The notes under the pieces are model-generated. The model was not told the DNA's origin. It worked only from the letters and a program-made list of their open reading frames with translations, and searched no databases. A program made the position numbers and the translations under genes. From contig NC_133284.1 in NCBI RefSeq assembly GCF_005239225.2, positions 54,009,416 through 54,073,415 of the forward strand: a stretch of DNA of 64,000 bases, read 5' to 3'. Origin of the DNA: Populus alba. Lineage: Eukaryota; Streptophyta; Magnoliopsida; Malpighiales; Salicaceae. Shown here one piece after another: positions 1 to 12,896 of this stretch; within the stretch, counting starts at the first letter, position 1, and every line of letters begins with the position of its first letter.

Positions 1-385
1 CAAAAAGTTATTGATGCAAATCTCACATTCTTTAGATATAGTTCTATCATAAATAGCTACATAAATATTTCTACAAAATTATCTACATAGCCTAGTCATA
101 CGAGATCTGCAACTAACCAACTAATCAGAACTAAAAGTTTGGTGTTTAATATCATATGATTGATGAGTGACATGGATACACTATACAAGGAAACAATGAA
201 GGCGGGAAGAAAGTCTAAAAAAGACATCACAATGCTTGATGCAACAGTATGAGCCAAGCAGAAAAAATTTGAGATAGAAAAAAGATAGACACTCCACTCC
301 ATATTACATGATTTTGATCAGTGCAGTTCAAAAACTCTCAAACATCACTGAATTATATCCACTTCTGACGTATTTTGATTCAAGC
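1..385. other. Spacer downstream of the TPR gene; no gene seen
   Basis: AT-rich sequence 3' of the minus-strand TPR gene that ends at 386. It probably contains that gene's 3' UTR. No supported coding region, RNA gene or repeat was recognised; the short open frames here lack coding features. Confidence 0.6.
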
Positions 386-3300
386 TCATGGACTATCTGG
401 AGTAGGAGTTATGTCTCGGAAAACCTGCAACCTGTTTCTCCTCTTTGTATTCACATCCTCTGCAGATTCGTAAGACAGTGAGCGTCGCGCTGTGGAATTC
501 CTTGATGAAACTGCATTCATGGATGTACCATAGCCATCTTGAAGATCAGCTGCTTCAAGTTTTCGACAAATAGTTCCTAGCTGATTCTCTTGGTAAGAAT
601 TCTGATGAAATGTGTTGACATTTAGATTTTCATCACTGCATGCTTCTTCATAATTCCAACTATGGAAACTCTGGCCAAGGTCTGTAGTTAACGGGTCCAG
701 TTCTTCTTCTTCTTCTTCAACCATATCTGCCCAACTCTTGTGATGAGATTTGAGTGAGCTGTCCTTTCCAAGATATTTATTTCCAGCAGTTTCTGCTGAT
801 TGATCCCAGTCACAATCAGTGGAGGCTTTTGATACCCATGCATTGTCTTCTGTTGCAGATTTCCTTTGGCGACCATTTTCCTGAACATTTCTTTTCCAGC
901 TTGTATGATTATCAGTTAAGTCAAATAGTTCTCCAGAGAGATTCCGGATTGCATTCTCTTTTTCTGTCTCAGCTGTATCCTCTCCCCACCTTACCCTTCT
1001 CTGATCTCCTTTTCCGGATTCCGGATTGCAACATCTTCTTGGTTGTGTATGTATGGCTGGAGATGTAAATGTCTTCTTCTGTTCTGAACATGGGCCTATT
1101 TCAGCAAAACTAAACCGGTAATCCTTCATTTTTCTGGCAAAACCAAGCCTTTCACCTGGGCTTGCAAAACTAGAATCTCTCCTCCAGCTATTGTCAACTG
1201 CAGTTTGTGGAGAAGACTGTGGACCACCTATCAGTCCAAATGATATAAATTGAGAGCTCCTATTATTGGATGCAAAGAAGTTTTTCTCATTCTCAGAGTG
1301 ATTCTGCCAATAAGATCTTCTATTATGTTCATCTGACAGCACTCTATCTTCATTAAATACGCCTGTGCACTTTCTAGAGTCCACGAATCCGGAAACATCT
1401 CCATTCCGGGAGCTGGTCACCTCTTTCAAATTTCTGGTGGTAGGCAATGCCAAAGACCTTTGGTGAACTTTTTCATCTTGTTCGGTTGGTTTAACTGCAC
1501 CTGTGCACTTTCTAGAGTCCACAAATCCCGAAACATCTCCATTCCGGGAGCTAGCAACCTCTTCTTCGGTTGGTTTAACTATCAAAAGTGACTCTAATTC
1601 AGTCAGGATTTGACAAGCACGCTCGAAAGATTTAGCATAGGAATCATCCATTGGTTTACTTCCAGATGAAGCTTTTACGGTTAGAAGCAGAGATTTTGCT
1701 TCTGGAATTCTGTTCATGTGCATCAAGCAGATAGCCAAGTTGCACTGCTTGTTCTGATCTGGCTCCAAAGCTATACCTTTCCTGAAAATCAAATTTTATT
1801 TCATGAAGAAGATCGCCATTTTCATGTCTAGGTCTATCTTCCAACGCAGAAAAATAGTTTACCTGTAATATTGTTCAGCCAAACCATAATCGTGATGCTG
1901 TAAGCAAGCCCACGCCAAATTCCCTAATATCCTGCATCAGTTAAAATCAAATAACAACCAAAGGTATACAGTATAAATAGGAAAGAAGCAAAACAAGTGG
2001 GATCACCTTGATCTTTCTTGTTCAACAGTTATTTGAATCTTCCTCCCTTGGGATCTGGCAGTCTTTGTCTTCTTGCCAGAAAAAGCAATACCCTCTTCTA
2101 TGTTCTTCAGTTTGCGTTGAAGCATTTCGATCTCTTCTTCAATCCTTCCAGATCTCTGCAAAAGAAGAGAAATCTCGAGATATAAACATGCTTCACAATC
2201 CAATATATTGTGACAACAGCCTCAGTGAGCTAAATGGATGAGCTAACCAGATTCCTCAAAACAAACAGAAAATTATTTGGCCACACACATCGTAAATGCA
2301 TGCTTCTAACTCAACAATATCTGTTAGGTCTCTTAGTGAAAATAATTATTATCTTTACCATCTAAAAAAAAAAAACAGCTTGACCTGCACTACCTATGAA
2401 ATGTGGACGCCTTTGCATTCATTAAAAAGCCTGATGTAGAAGAAAATTTCAGACCTTAACTACATTTCAAACTGAATGAGTTCCATTTTGTTTGACATTA
2501 GTGCAGAAAACTAGTAAACCTTGCAAGGATGCTTTCCCAAGAAGACAGCTCATAAATGATCTAAGATGGTTCTTTACATAGATTTTCCTTATGAAATGTC
2601 AATATGCTAATGGAGAAATCACATTACCAGATCATCAGGGTCAATTATTGCCAAAATACTAAAGTTTGCAAAGATGGAAAAAGTAGCATTTCACCTTGTA
2701 GAGTTCAACTAGCACATTGTCAATAGATTCCTGGGAATCATAGGGACAGAGATGACGAAAGGATTTGACCGCCTCAATTGCCTCATCAGCTCGATCCAAT
2801 TGCTTCATCACCACTGCCATGTCTTTCAAGGCACTATCAACTCGATCCCCAGAATTGATAGCAGCCCAGAATAGGGAAACAGCCTTGCTTGGATCCTTCT
2901 CTATTAACTGTAATTAAAGATTCAACTATCAAAATCAAACACAAACACAGGATCTGAACCCGAAAATTAATATATCCAATTAAGTTCCAAAAATCATCCA
3001 TTAGTGAGTCCTCTTTAAACAGTCAAGATATCCAGGAGCCTAAAATGGAATGTCAAAAACTGTAATGAAATGTGAATACATGAAGAGTTAAAACAACAAA
3101 TTAACCTTATTCTTTCCCAAGGAAACTAATAAATAATCTTACAGCTCATAGTGGTATAAGCTAATTGTATTACTCTTTACTACTTCAGTGCCTTAATTCC
3201 CCTTATCAAGTGACAATGTCTAATGCATGACTCTATTTATTTCAATTCCCTTTTCCTTTTCTCACATTTCTTACCTTGCAGCAGTTACCATGTGAAATCG

Positions 3301-4039
3301 AGTGATTTTTCATGCAAATAAAAGTTCTATTCTCCTAGAAATCAATGGGGAGACATGATATGTCAAATCTCATTCTAACCTGTATTATCCAAACCTAGAA
3401 ATTCACAAGACAGATCACATTTAAGTTTCAAGAACCAGAAATTTCAAAAGAAGTTCTCCAAAAAAAAGAGATTAAAATCAACTTATGGGATAATTTGGCA
3501 TTTCAATTATTAATTAACCAAAAACAGACATAAATCCACAGTTTAATCTCCTCTCTCAATTTCAACCAAACAGATAATTTGCAAGTAAACATAGAATAGG
3601 AAAAAAAACATAAAAAAGGAAGAAGAACCCACAAAAATTCATGAACCTTAACTACCACTAGATAACTAATACTCTTCAAGAACCCAAGTATTTTCCAACT
3701 AAAACAACATATGAAACAAGGATTGAAACTAAACTCAAAACCTGCCAAGACTAAAACTTCTTCAAAAACCCCATAAAAACCATTAATCCAAACAACAAAA
3801 GAACCCTTAAAAGTTATTACCTGGACATGTTTGGCTCTGACATAAGGAGAATCACCGGCAGGGACTTTATGAATAACATGAAAAATATCACGTTTACAAC
3901 TAGGAGAAGACACCCTTTCTTTCCTCTCTGACATTGGCATCATGGCAACCGCCGGAGAATGTTGAGACCTCCATGACGCCGGCGGTGTCCAGAATCCCTT
4001 TGCCGGAGAATTCTTGTCGTTGTTGTTATTAGACCACAT
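386..4039 (-). CDS. TPR protein of the POLLENLESS3/MS5/TDM1 family
   Basis: Five exons assembled from GT-AG sites: 4039-3821, 2907-2695, 2155-2007, 1931-1863, 1781-386. They total 2,046 bases, or 681 codons plus stop. The open frame appears to start at 4045 only because a TTG is there; the first ATG is at 4039. The N-terminus carries a TPP motif (Thr18 in FWTPP), the type of CDK site reported in Arabidopsis TDM1. Exons 2-4 encode the TPR helices (for example KDPSKAVSLFWAAI, DRADEAIEAVKSF). Exon 5 is a long low-complexity tail with an acidic run (SWADMVEEEEEEL) and an internal duplication. Known family members act in meiotic exit and pollen formation. Adjacency to HEN1 matches the Arabidopsis MS5 locus as I recall it, so orthology is likely. 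It is longer than the roughly 430-residue Arabidopsis protein. Which paralogue it is remains an inference. Confidence 0.85.
1362..1580 (-). repeat. Imperfect internal tandem duplication in the TPR gene tail
   Basis: Two near-identical segments, 1362-1423 and 1500-1561, lie 138 bases apart. Each is followed by a shared block encoding VKPTE. The protein therefore carries SSRNGDVSGFVDSRKCTG twice, near residues 285-355. The reading frame is kept. Confidence 0.85.
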
Positions 4040-4280
4040 TTTCAATAGAAAGTTTCTTTAAGACCTTTAATTTTTCTTGAATTTTTTCAAGAAAGTAATA
4101 TAAGAAAAGAACTCAAAGAATTGGGTTTTTCGTGAAGGGAGTGATAGGAGGTTCGTTTTTTGCTTGGTTAGAGAGAAAGTGAAGGAAAATTTTTATTGAG
4201 AGAGGAGAGAAATCATAGAGAGGTGTGATGATTGAGGGAAGCAAAAGGGAAGGTGAAAATGTGAAAACAGAAAAGACTAG

Positions 4281-4306
4281 CCGTTTTATAATAACTAGCC
4301 GTTGGA
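4281..4306 (-). promoter_or_regulatory. Two MSA-type (AACGG) elements upstream of the TPR gene
   Basis: On the minus strand, TCCAACGGCT (4306-4297) fits the mitosis-specific activator consensus YCYAACGGYW exactly. A second AACGGCT core lies at about 4285-4279. They sit about 240-265 bases upstream of the ATG. MSA elements recruit three-repeat MYB factors to G2/M genes, which would suit a cell-division regulator. Function is inferred from the motif alone. Confidence 0.5.
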
Positions 4307-4311
4307 ATTCG

Positions 4312-4333
4312 CACGTGTGGCGTTTTGCACGTG
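4312..4333. promoter_or_regulatory. Pair of G-boxes (CACGTG)
   Basis: Perfect CACGTG palindromes at 4312-4317 and 4328-4333, just beyond the MSA elements. G-boxes bind bZIP and bHLH factors. Two copies 16 bases apart are unlikely by chance in such AT-rich sequence, but activity is untested. Confidence 0.5.
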
Positions 4334-5335
4334 TGTTTGTGTAAATTTTATTTTATTTTTCTAAAATCACTCTCTCTTTTTATTTCTTTACTTTTTCTTT
4401 TTAGAGATTGAATATTTTTTAAAGTTAAGAAAAAAAATTTGCTTGATAGTAATATTTCCAGGGTCTAATCCTAAATAAATTACTGGAAATCAACTGAGTA
4501 TATAATTTTTTTTATTTATGTAGAAAAAAATTCTTTAAAATTAACTTGATTAGAATTTTAAATAAGTTTAACAAAATCAATCTAGATGGAGTTTAATAAA
4601 ATTAATCAAGATTAATTCATTAATTTAAAAATTCATAAACTAATATAAAAAATCAATTCAACTTAAAAGATATTTGAAAATATAATAATGGTTTTTATAG
4701 AATGTTTTTTTACGAAATACATTAAATAATATTTTTTTTATTTTTAAATATATTTTTTAAACGTCACATTAATTTAAAAGAAAAAACAAATTCAAATTTT
4801 CATAAAAAATAAGTTGAACCCCAGCCCCAAAGCCCAAAAAAACACTTAAAAACAAGCCTAAATCAAGCTTAGATGGTGAATTTGTCAAAATCAACCCACT
4901 GATCGGCGAGTTTAATAACTATTCTGAAAATCCCTATGATTTATCCTTTTTATTATTTTATTTTAAAAAAAAAATCCAAAACAATAAGATATGAATATGA
5001 ATCTGATGAGGTAAATGATTTTGCATGTAAACAAAAAAAAAAAAACTAGCATAAATACATATAGATGATCAAAATAGACTTGTATTAATTAGGCAGGAAT
5101 TCTCTCAGTATTCATAAATGGCATGGGGTCTTTGAATGAATAAGAACATGCAATCCCTTCATTTCCCTGCCAAAATATTTGGCCCAGCGGCAAGAAAAAA
5201 TGCATCCTTTCTGAGCCTGCACTTGCCTAATTCTGTTAGATGCTTTCTCCTTCCTAGAAATAATGTAATATATCAGTACAGGGCTGTACTAATTAACTAA
5301 TATCTTTGTCTGGGTGTGGTTTAGAAACGCTAAAA

Positions 5336-8300
5336 TTAGTTTCTTGTCGAAGAGGGTACCGATCTATCATCGCAGCTCCACTCCCATATAACTTTGCAAT
5401 GCTCAGAGGAATTTTCTTGTGTTGGAAGATCATCTTCATCAAGTAGGCTCTCCTGTTTAAAGACAGCAATTTGCGATGCAAAGCCTGGTTCCACATCACC
5501 AGAACCACCAACCCCACTGAACTCGACACTGTAATGGTGCCTCTTGGCTAGACCTGATGCCCAATGGTTGAACTGCTCTCTTGTCCACTCAAACTTGTGG
5601 TCATGGTTGCGAAATTTACATGACTGTGACTGCCTTTTCTCCTCTGGATCTTCTTCTTGAGTTGTGGGACTGGATCCTTGTAGAATCACGTTGTATTCGT
5701 AATTTGGGGTGGAAACTATAAGAACCTTTGGTCGAAAAAAACTCAATGCAATGTCACCAAAAAGACAGGCCTGTTCCTCCTCCATATGCTCAATTACCTA
5801 TAAGCTCAAAGACATCAGGTGAAAATAAGAAAATCAGAGGAGATGGAAACCAGTTCATTGATTTATAGAAACTACGTCTTTAATGATGCTAAAAGTTTGT
5901 GGCAGTACAATTACACATGCAAAAACTAAAATTATCACAGCAAGGAGATACTATTAACATAGGTAGAATAAGAATTTGGCACAACTAGAGGCAACATAGG
6001 GCTAATCAATTTTCAAAATGCTAATATAAGTTAATTTTGTAAGGCACATTTGAGCTCTCCCAACATTCAAAGGGAGGTTGTAGACTGGCACAATAATAAA
6101 TAGATAAAACATGTCAATGACCCCAAAAATTCTGGGAATCCAAAACATAGCATGATCAAAGGCACACATGAACTCCCTTTCTAAATGTTCAAAATTATGT
6201 AATATGCAAAAAATCAAACGCCAAGCAAAACATATTTGTTGATAGATACTGCCACCATTGTATGATATTCCAGCCAAAGAAACAAAAAAGAAAGATCAAA
6301 CTGGCATGCTAACCCAAGAGCTCCAACCTAGCAAGAAATGTACCACAGGAGGAAGGTAAATACCTCTAAGCAAGTGCCAATATCAAATCCACACAATCGA
6401 GGATCAAACTCTGTGATGGAACCATCATAAAGAATAGCAGATTTGATGCCTGTATCTGACTTTGCACTCAGTTTGGCATGCAGTATCTGCATAATTAACA
6501 ATACCCAAGACATGTGACTAATTCAAGCGTGTAGCTAACAAACAAATAAAGAGCATAGAGCATAGCGGAGAAACATTGCTCAGAAATGATTCAGACCTTT
6601 GCAGCACGGCTAAGACTCTTCTTTGATAAGTCAGCACCAACAATCTTTTCTAGTGAAGTTGGGTAATCTAACAAAGAATCCAATAAACTTCCAGAGCCAC
6701 ATCCGAAGTCAACCTGAAAAAAAAAAAAAAAAAAGTCGGAGACAAAGAAGATGATAATGGTGAGTGATAAAAATTGCAAACTCAACTTTCTGTTGTTAAC
6801 TGTTAAATAAGAAATACAAAATATGTACCAAAGTTGTAGCACTGGATTTTTTAATATGCTGCACAGCATATTCCACCCGTTGCTTGGAGAGCGGAGGGCT
6901 GAAAAGAGCCTGCTCCATTCTTTCTTCTGGTGGTTCTGTCACTCGCAACAAGGTTACATGGTATTCTAAGCAGCAAACTTCTGCCAAAACAGGAACACAG
7001 AAGATCATTTCAGAATAAGTTAGATGTCAGATCCAATTGTTAAACTAAATTTATGTCATAAACTAAGATTTTTCATCTTCAAAGAGTACAAGTACAGGTT
7101 GCCATATAACATAAATTCCATTATATAGTAAGTCAGTTCTGTTTCTAATAATTATGGGAGAAACAAATCATGCTCGTTGTTCCCTTCATGTCATAAATGG
7201 TTGTCATTATAAGAAGAAATAATTAACAACAAAAAGAGCAATTCATCTCAAGAATTAATAAAAAGCAACAATCTCAATCTCCAAAACCAAAGATAAATAA
7301 AGAAATGGATAAGATCTGCTTCCTTATTGGGAAATCCAAAGTTTTAGGAAAGTAAATCAATTTAGTCAGCCATGTCTTGATTCAGTACATTAACTAGGTT
7401 AGCTATGTTTTGATCTAGGTTGAAAATAGAAACCAATAAATCAAAACCAAGGTTGCAAAAATCATCAATCAGATGTCAAGAAGCACATAATTACCTGAGG
7501 ATAACAATGAACGAATCCTTGCAGGATCATCAACTGCAGCTAAAATGAACTCTTGAGGGGGCAAATTCATGTTGAAATGAGCACACTGGCCAACTGACAT
7601 TTGTGTCACAACTCCTTCAAGAGTGGAAACCACTGTTCCATTCCCTATCTCAAACTCAAATTCATCTTTACTTTCAATAAGCTCTTTTGTATGTCCACCT
7701 TCTGTCACCAAGGACACAGAGTAACTTATACACAACAAGGATCCATTGGAGGAACAGACACCGGAATATGAGCCTTCAATGTTTGGTAAGCAAACATCTT
7801 GTCCTGACAAAGTATATTCCATATTAGTTCTTTTTGATTCAGGTAATTTGGATCCTTGACACCAACTTTGCTGAACATTATGAAGAGATTGGCATAAAGC
7901 AAACTCTTTAAGAAAGTTTTCAGAAGATAAGCTAATGTCGAGGGCAGCAGCAGAGCAATTTAGCTTCTCCAAAGGCATGCCAAGGTCCTTGAAATATGCA
8001 TTTAACCATGAGAGAACTTTCAGAGAAGCACTCTGGATAGCATCAGTTTGCTTCTTATAAATCTCCTTAGGGGAACACTCTATGATCAAATCCTTACCCT
8101 TGGAAAATACTTTTACTGTGCACCTAAAGCTGCTTTCCAGTCCTACTGATTCTCCATCACCAGCATTTAAACTTTCTCCATTAGTGTATTCAGTTGCTAG
8201 TTCAGCTGCCTCAGTAACCTTCAACTTCTTCTGTGATCTTGGTAACTTGCATGATGCCTTTAAAGGAATACTTGTAGTGGAGAAGATAGGTTCAGATAGC

Positions 8301-10831
8301 TGGTGCTGACGGCAGAATGTGCATAGGATTTCCCTTGGGAAGGAACCCCTCCAATTTGTTTTTGTAGTGAATACGGAGGGCAACTCTGCAGCAAGTATTG
8401 CTTCTCGAGACAACTTGTAATTTCCACTAGGTATCTTGCTTACAAGCATCCTGAATAAGCCAATCTAAATTGATTAAATAATGAATTGTTGAAGGCTTAG
8501 TGTATTAAAGTACATTATGGAACAGTGTGTGCATCGCATAGGAGATGCAAACTTTGGTGATAAACTGTAGGGGTCATTCATTGCCACAATAATTAATATG
8601 GAGCAATAAAATGGTCTAAATTCTAAGTAATAGACCATACAACAGTTGATTAATTAAGAAAAAAGTTTGGTATTCATCTTCACATAAGCAATTATGAAAA
8701 AAAAAACAAATAAAAGTAGTATATCCAGCAAAAATATAATGTGAGAGAAAAATAAGTTTGATATTGAACTTCATATAAGAAATTTAAAAAGAAGAAGAAG
8801 AAGAATAAGATGGATGGATTATATCAAGCAAATTATGTGCAATTGAAAATGCAACAATAAAATGGCATCATATTAGAATGAATAACTTGAACTTTAATTC
8901 AGCAAAAAGCTTAACCTTCGGTGACATTATTAAACATGAACTAAGCATTGTACTACCGAAGCACATCAAGCTTGCATCAAAACTAAGGTTTGAACAACAT
9001 TGCAGAGAGAAGATAGAAAAGACTAATGATGGTAAACCAAGAGATTCATGGGAAAGAATTCAAAAGAGACCTGTAATATGATTGGAGGGACACATCTTCG
9101 TGGAAAAGTTCTTTAGACCTCCATGTGTATCCAACAGATGCCATAATTGCATCACCATATATTTCTTGACCACAGAAGTAGTTTGCCCTTGCATTCAAAA
9201 GTCCTACGTGAAAATCTTTCACATTTCCATGGTCTGACAATAGTTCCATCACAAGTGACTCAGAAGCAGCAAAATACAATCTTGTATCAGAAGAAGCTTT
9301 ACCAATAGTCCTGTTATGTAGTGGTTCCAAAAAACAGTCATTCTTATTCCAGTTTGATAGGAAAGAAAAAAAATTATTTGATAAAACAGAATATGATGCT
9401 ACAAAAAGAAGAATAAGACATCTTCCAAACAAGAAAACAACATCACATCATGTCATATCTGTAAGGAATAAGGAACCCAATTTAGGCGAAAAAATACACC
9501 ATCTCAGGCTTTCTGTATTATAACTAATTCCACCTACCTTGAGAGCAAAACTCTGCTGGCATCTGTTACACCAAGTTTTTGTGCAATAACATCCAGGTAA
9601 TATCCAGAAGAAGAAATATCAAGAGTCACTGGCTGAATAGTTTCGTCCAATGAAGCCGGGATCTGTATTGCTTTAACTAATATGTTTTCTGGGGAACCAG
9701 ATTGCTGGATATCTGATGACTCTATGATCTCAGTGGGATATGGATTTTGCTTCTGAATTGAAAGCTGCCCCTTGGATGTTACAACAGACCCTGATAATCT
9801 TGGTATGGCCCTCATAATTGATGACAAAGCCAAAAAGGGTTTTGATTCCACCTCAGGGTTGAGTAATTTACATAGATTACTTGTCTTTGTATCACAGGCA
9901 GCAATGACAGAAGCAGGTATCAGACCATAAAGACCACCTTTTCTCTGCAAAGCTGCTCTAAGGTGACCACTCAGTGGATGAAGAGATGAAAGGAACTAAC
10001 AAAGACACAAAAGTAAAGGAGGAGAGGTTAGAGCACATCATTATGCACAAACCAAGTCAAGGATCCTTGCATATATATGACTGGCAAAAACCAAGTGATC
10101 TGCAAGTATTACAAGTAGAACACAAACTGTTATATAATTCAGTTCTATACAAACTACCAACCTCGTCTGTAAATAGATATTTGATTCGATCAATCAAAGC
10201 ATCACAAGGATCCTTTTCAGATGGGTTTTCGTCTGCGGGATTGTTGCCTAGCTGCAGGATAAATAGTAAATAAACAGTTAAGTAGTTAAATTACATTGCC
10301 AAAAAAAGAAGGTAGGGACAAAAGAAAGATCTACATCTGTCTTCAGATTAATGAACTAAACTATAGCAGAAGAAAAGCTGAAAACTGCATGATAAATTAA
10401 TCTCAAAGAAAACATGATGAATAAAAGAGCAAATGTGTAAAAATACAATTGCTTCTCTATAAGCAATTGCATTGTCCAAAGAACAGCTTAATCTCCTCAC
10501 ATAGTCACACAGAATAAGTATCTACATTCAGGCAGCCGAAATAACCAACAAAACTGAGGAAGCTAAAGCATACCTTTTTTAAAGCCAAATCAGCAGCAGA
10601 CTGCTCGGCATCCTTCTTCTTTCTGCAGATATCAGAAACAACAGTAAATTCTGGAAGTTCTAACCGGCACCGAAATAGAGAGGGGCCTTTATGAGGAATT
10701 GCCAATCCTGGGCATCCATTCTTAGCTGACTCCTCCTTTACCTCCTCGACCGTATAGCATGCCTTGTTCGCAAACTTTTGGTGTATGATAGCTTTAGGTG
10801 AAAAAACTGTCTTCTTCACTCCAATTTCCAT
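5336..10831 (-). CDS. HEN1: Small RNA 2'-O-methyltransferase HEN1
   Basis: Nine coding exons: 10831-10574, 10251-10162, 9995-9538, 9310-9071, 8450-7495, 6980-6829, 6713-6597, 6486-6364, 5797-5336. They give 951 codons, close to the 942 of Arabidopsis HEN1. Start is the ATG at 10831; an upstream TTG only extends the frame. HEN1 methylates the 3'-terminal 2'-OH of miRNA and siRNA duplexes, protecting them from uridylation and decay. Visible domains: N-terminal dsRBD (residues about 10-86), second dsRBD (about 370-480), FKBP-like segment (about 540-665), and C-terminal methyltransferase. The SAM motif VDFGCGSG starts at residue 719. Mg2+ ligands are present as E798, E801, H802 (LEVIEHM, split across exons 8 and 9) and H865 (NHDHKFEW), equivalent to E796/E799/H800/H860 of Arabidopsis. 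All catalytic residues are intact. Confidence 0.96.
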
Positions 10832-11690
10832 ATGCAACCTCCAAAAGTTCTAATAAAAGTCACAACCACACATATAACTGTTAATAATGCAACCAAATTC
10901 AATTACATAAAATAAAACTTTATCATGAAATGCACAATGCTAGAAGCCAATTTGCTCTGTCTTTATTCAGAAACCAAACAGCCACGTACATAAAAATAAA
11001 TAAATTTGCTTCACTCCATTTTCCATAAGCAACCCACAAAGGCTCTAATAAACGTTACATGCATAATTAAGCAATTGGAATAGTAAAACACATCTGTTTC
11101 TGAGTTTTCTCAGTAACCAAACAGCCCCATACATAAAAAGACAAGAGCTTTATGCAATCAATGAAAAACAAAGCGAAGAATTAAGCTGTAATTGAAACAA
11201 AAAGCATAGAAACACAAAAATCTAAATGACCCAGAATTCAAAATACTCCAATGCACAAACTTTACCATCTCCCACGCTCAAAAGTCACCCTATATGCGTA
11301 TGTATAGACGTATCTGTAGTGTATGACTGAGTATGTACAGATAATGTACAATAAGCATGCATAAATACATTCAAAAACAATAATACAAGAAAATCAGAGG
11401 AGCAGGGAGGGGGAGGGTTGTACCTGTGAAAAAGAACAATGTATGCAAATGGGGCTGTGGGTTTGTTTGGCCTCTTGAGTCCCTTCTCTGCTAAGAAGAG
11501 TGTTTTTGCCTTATGGGTTCTCTGGGGTTCTAGAGAGAGATGGAGGAGGGAAAGAAAGGTGGTGTTTATAGTGTACGAGGACTTTGGAAGATTAAGACAC
11601 CATATAGGGTCACAAGGAAAAAGGAGTTGCCAAGAAAGTACTGAGGTATAGTACTTGAAAGAAGCAAGGGTTTGCATTTTTTCCACAGGT
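10832..11690 (-). other. HEN1 5' leader with probable leader intron
   Basis: On the minus strand a good donor (CACAG/GTACAA) occurs near 11424. A plausible acceptor (TTATTAG) occurs just upstream of the ATG at 10831. This suggests a non-coding first exon of about 11,425-11,660 and a leader intron of about 570 bases. Inferred from splice motifs only. Confidence 0.4.
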
Positions 11691-12780
11691 TTGTTATCTA
11701 TGCTTGTTAACTTGTCGGGGTGGGTTGGGAAATAGTTTTTAAAGACAATTTTTTTTCTTTTGGATATATATAGATTGTGTTATACATATTCTATTGAAAG
11801 TTATTAAACTTGATTTTATTCTATGAATTAACTCATAAAATTTATGATTTAAAGTTTAATTTTAATTGAATTTTAAAAGATATTAATACGGTGATAATTT
11901 GATTAATTTTATCAAGTAAATATAAACTTAGTTAGGTGAATATCTCGAAAACTTTTTTAAGGAAACAAAATAAAATAATATTATTTTAATAATAATAATT
12001 TACTCAGTTAATGTTGGTTTCAGCCACCTAAACAGCCATGTCTTTTCCCAAATTGGTTTCAAATATAACTTGGAAACAAGGATTCATTTTGTTCGTGTTA
12101 CTAAGCTTCTAAAGTTTCGGACAAGGAAAGGATAAAAAAGAAGAGTGAAAAGAAATGAAACTTGGTGAAGAAGGGAATTTTATGCCTTTTTTGACTTTGA
12201 AGTTGAACATGTTTTTTATTTAAAATTTAAATCTTTTTAAAAAATAATTTTTTTATATTTTTAAATTATTTTAATATACTTAAACAGTACATCAGGAATA
12301 ATAAGTTCAAACAATTCTTTAGAATTTTCACTTGCGGCGAGAGAAGAAACACAAAGCTTAAGATATGTTTTAGCTAAGATGGCTAAGATACGCTGCTGCT
12401 GTTATTGGCATGGAGGGTGCCCCTTTACACTTTTTAAAGATGATGCATCCTTCTCTTTTTTCATGGAATGAAAATTGACCGCATCAAATATTTGGGGTGA
12501 TGGGATCTTTGATCTTCATTTTCTTCATCATCATCATCAGACAGTATATTTGCATTCCAATTTTCAATCCTCTTAAGAACAAGTTTCAAACTATGTTGAT
12601 ATTAGTCGTTCTTCCAAAACGAGTGTTTCTTGCCCTTTGTCAAAGGAAATTATGGTGGGCAGAAAAGGAAGAACATATAGCCCTTTTCTATATGAAGCAT
12701 TCTGTATTGTAAAAGTTTGTGATTCATGATGGATATGGTCACCAAGCTTCACAAAGGGTGACAGTTTTTGTTAGTGACAA
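11691..12780. repeat. Spacer between HEN1 and the dehydrogenase, with an AT-rich dispersed repeat
   Basis: Contains the HEN1 promoter side and a copy (about 12,205-12,300) of the AT-rich repeat (alternating TTTTTTAAAA and ATATTAAAATAA blocks) seen elsewhere in the window. No gene is supported. Confidence 0.55.
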
Positions 12781-12896
12781 TTTATTTCATACAGAACAAG
12801 GCAATCAGTTTACTAGCTCTAATAATGGTTCCACCTTCAGAGTTTGTGAACACTGGGGCCCTAGTTATCTGCTACTAGAAACCACTCCTTGGTCAG

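Larger units (their letters stand above)
4040..5335. other. Spacer between the TPR gene and HEN1
   Basis: Holds the 5' UTR and promoter of the TPR gene (about 4040-4370), AT-rich filler (4,370-5,050), and the probable 3' UTR of HEN1 (about 5,050-5,335). No coding region is supported. Confidence 0.6.
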
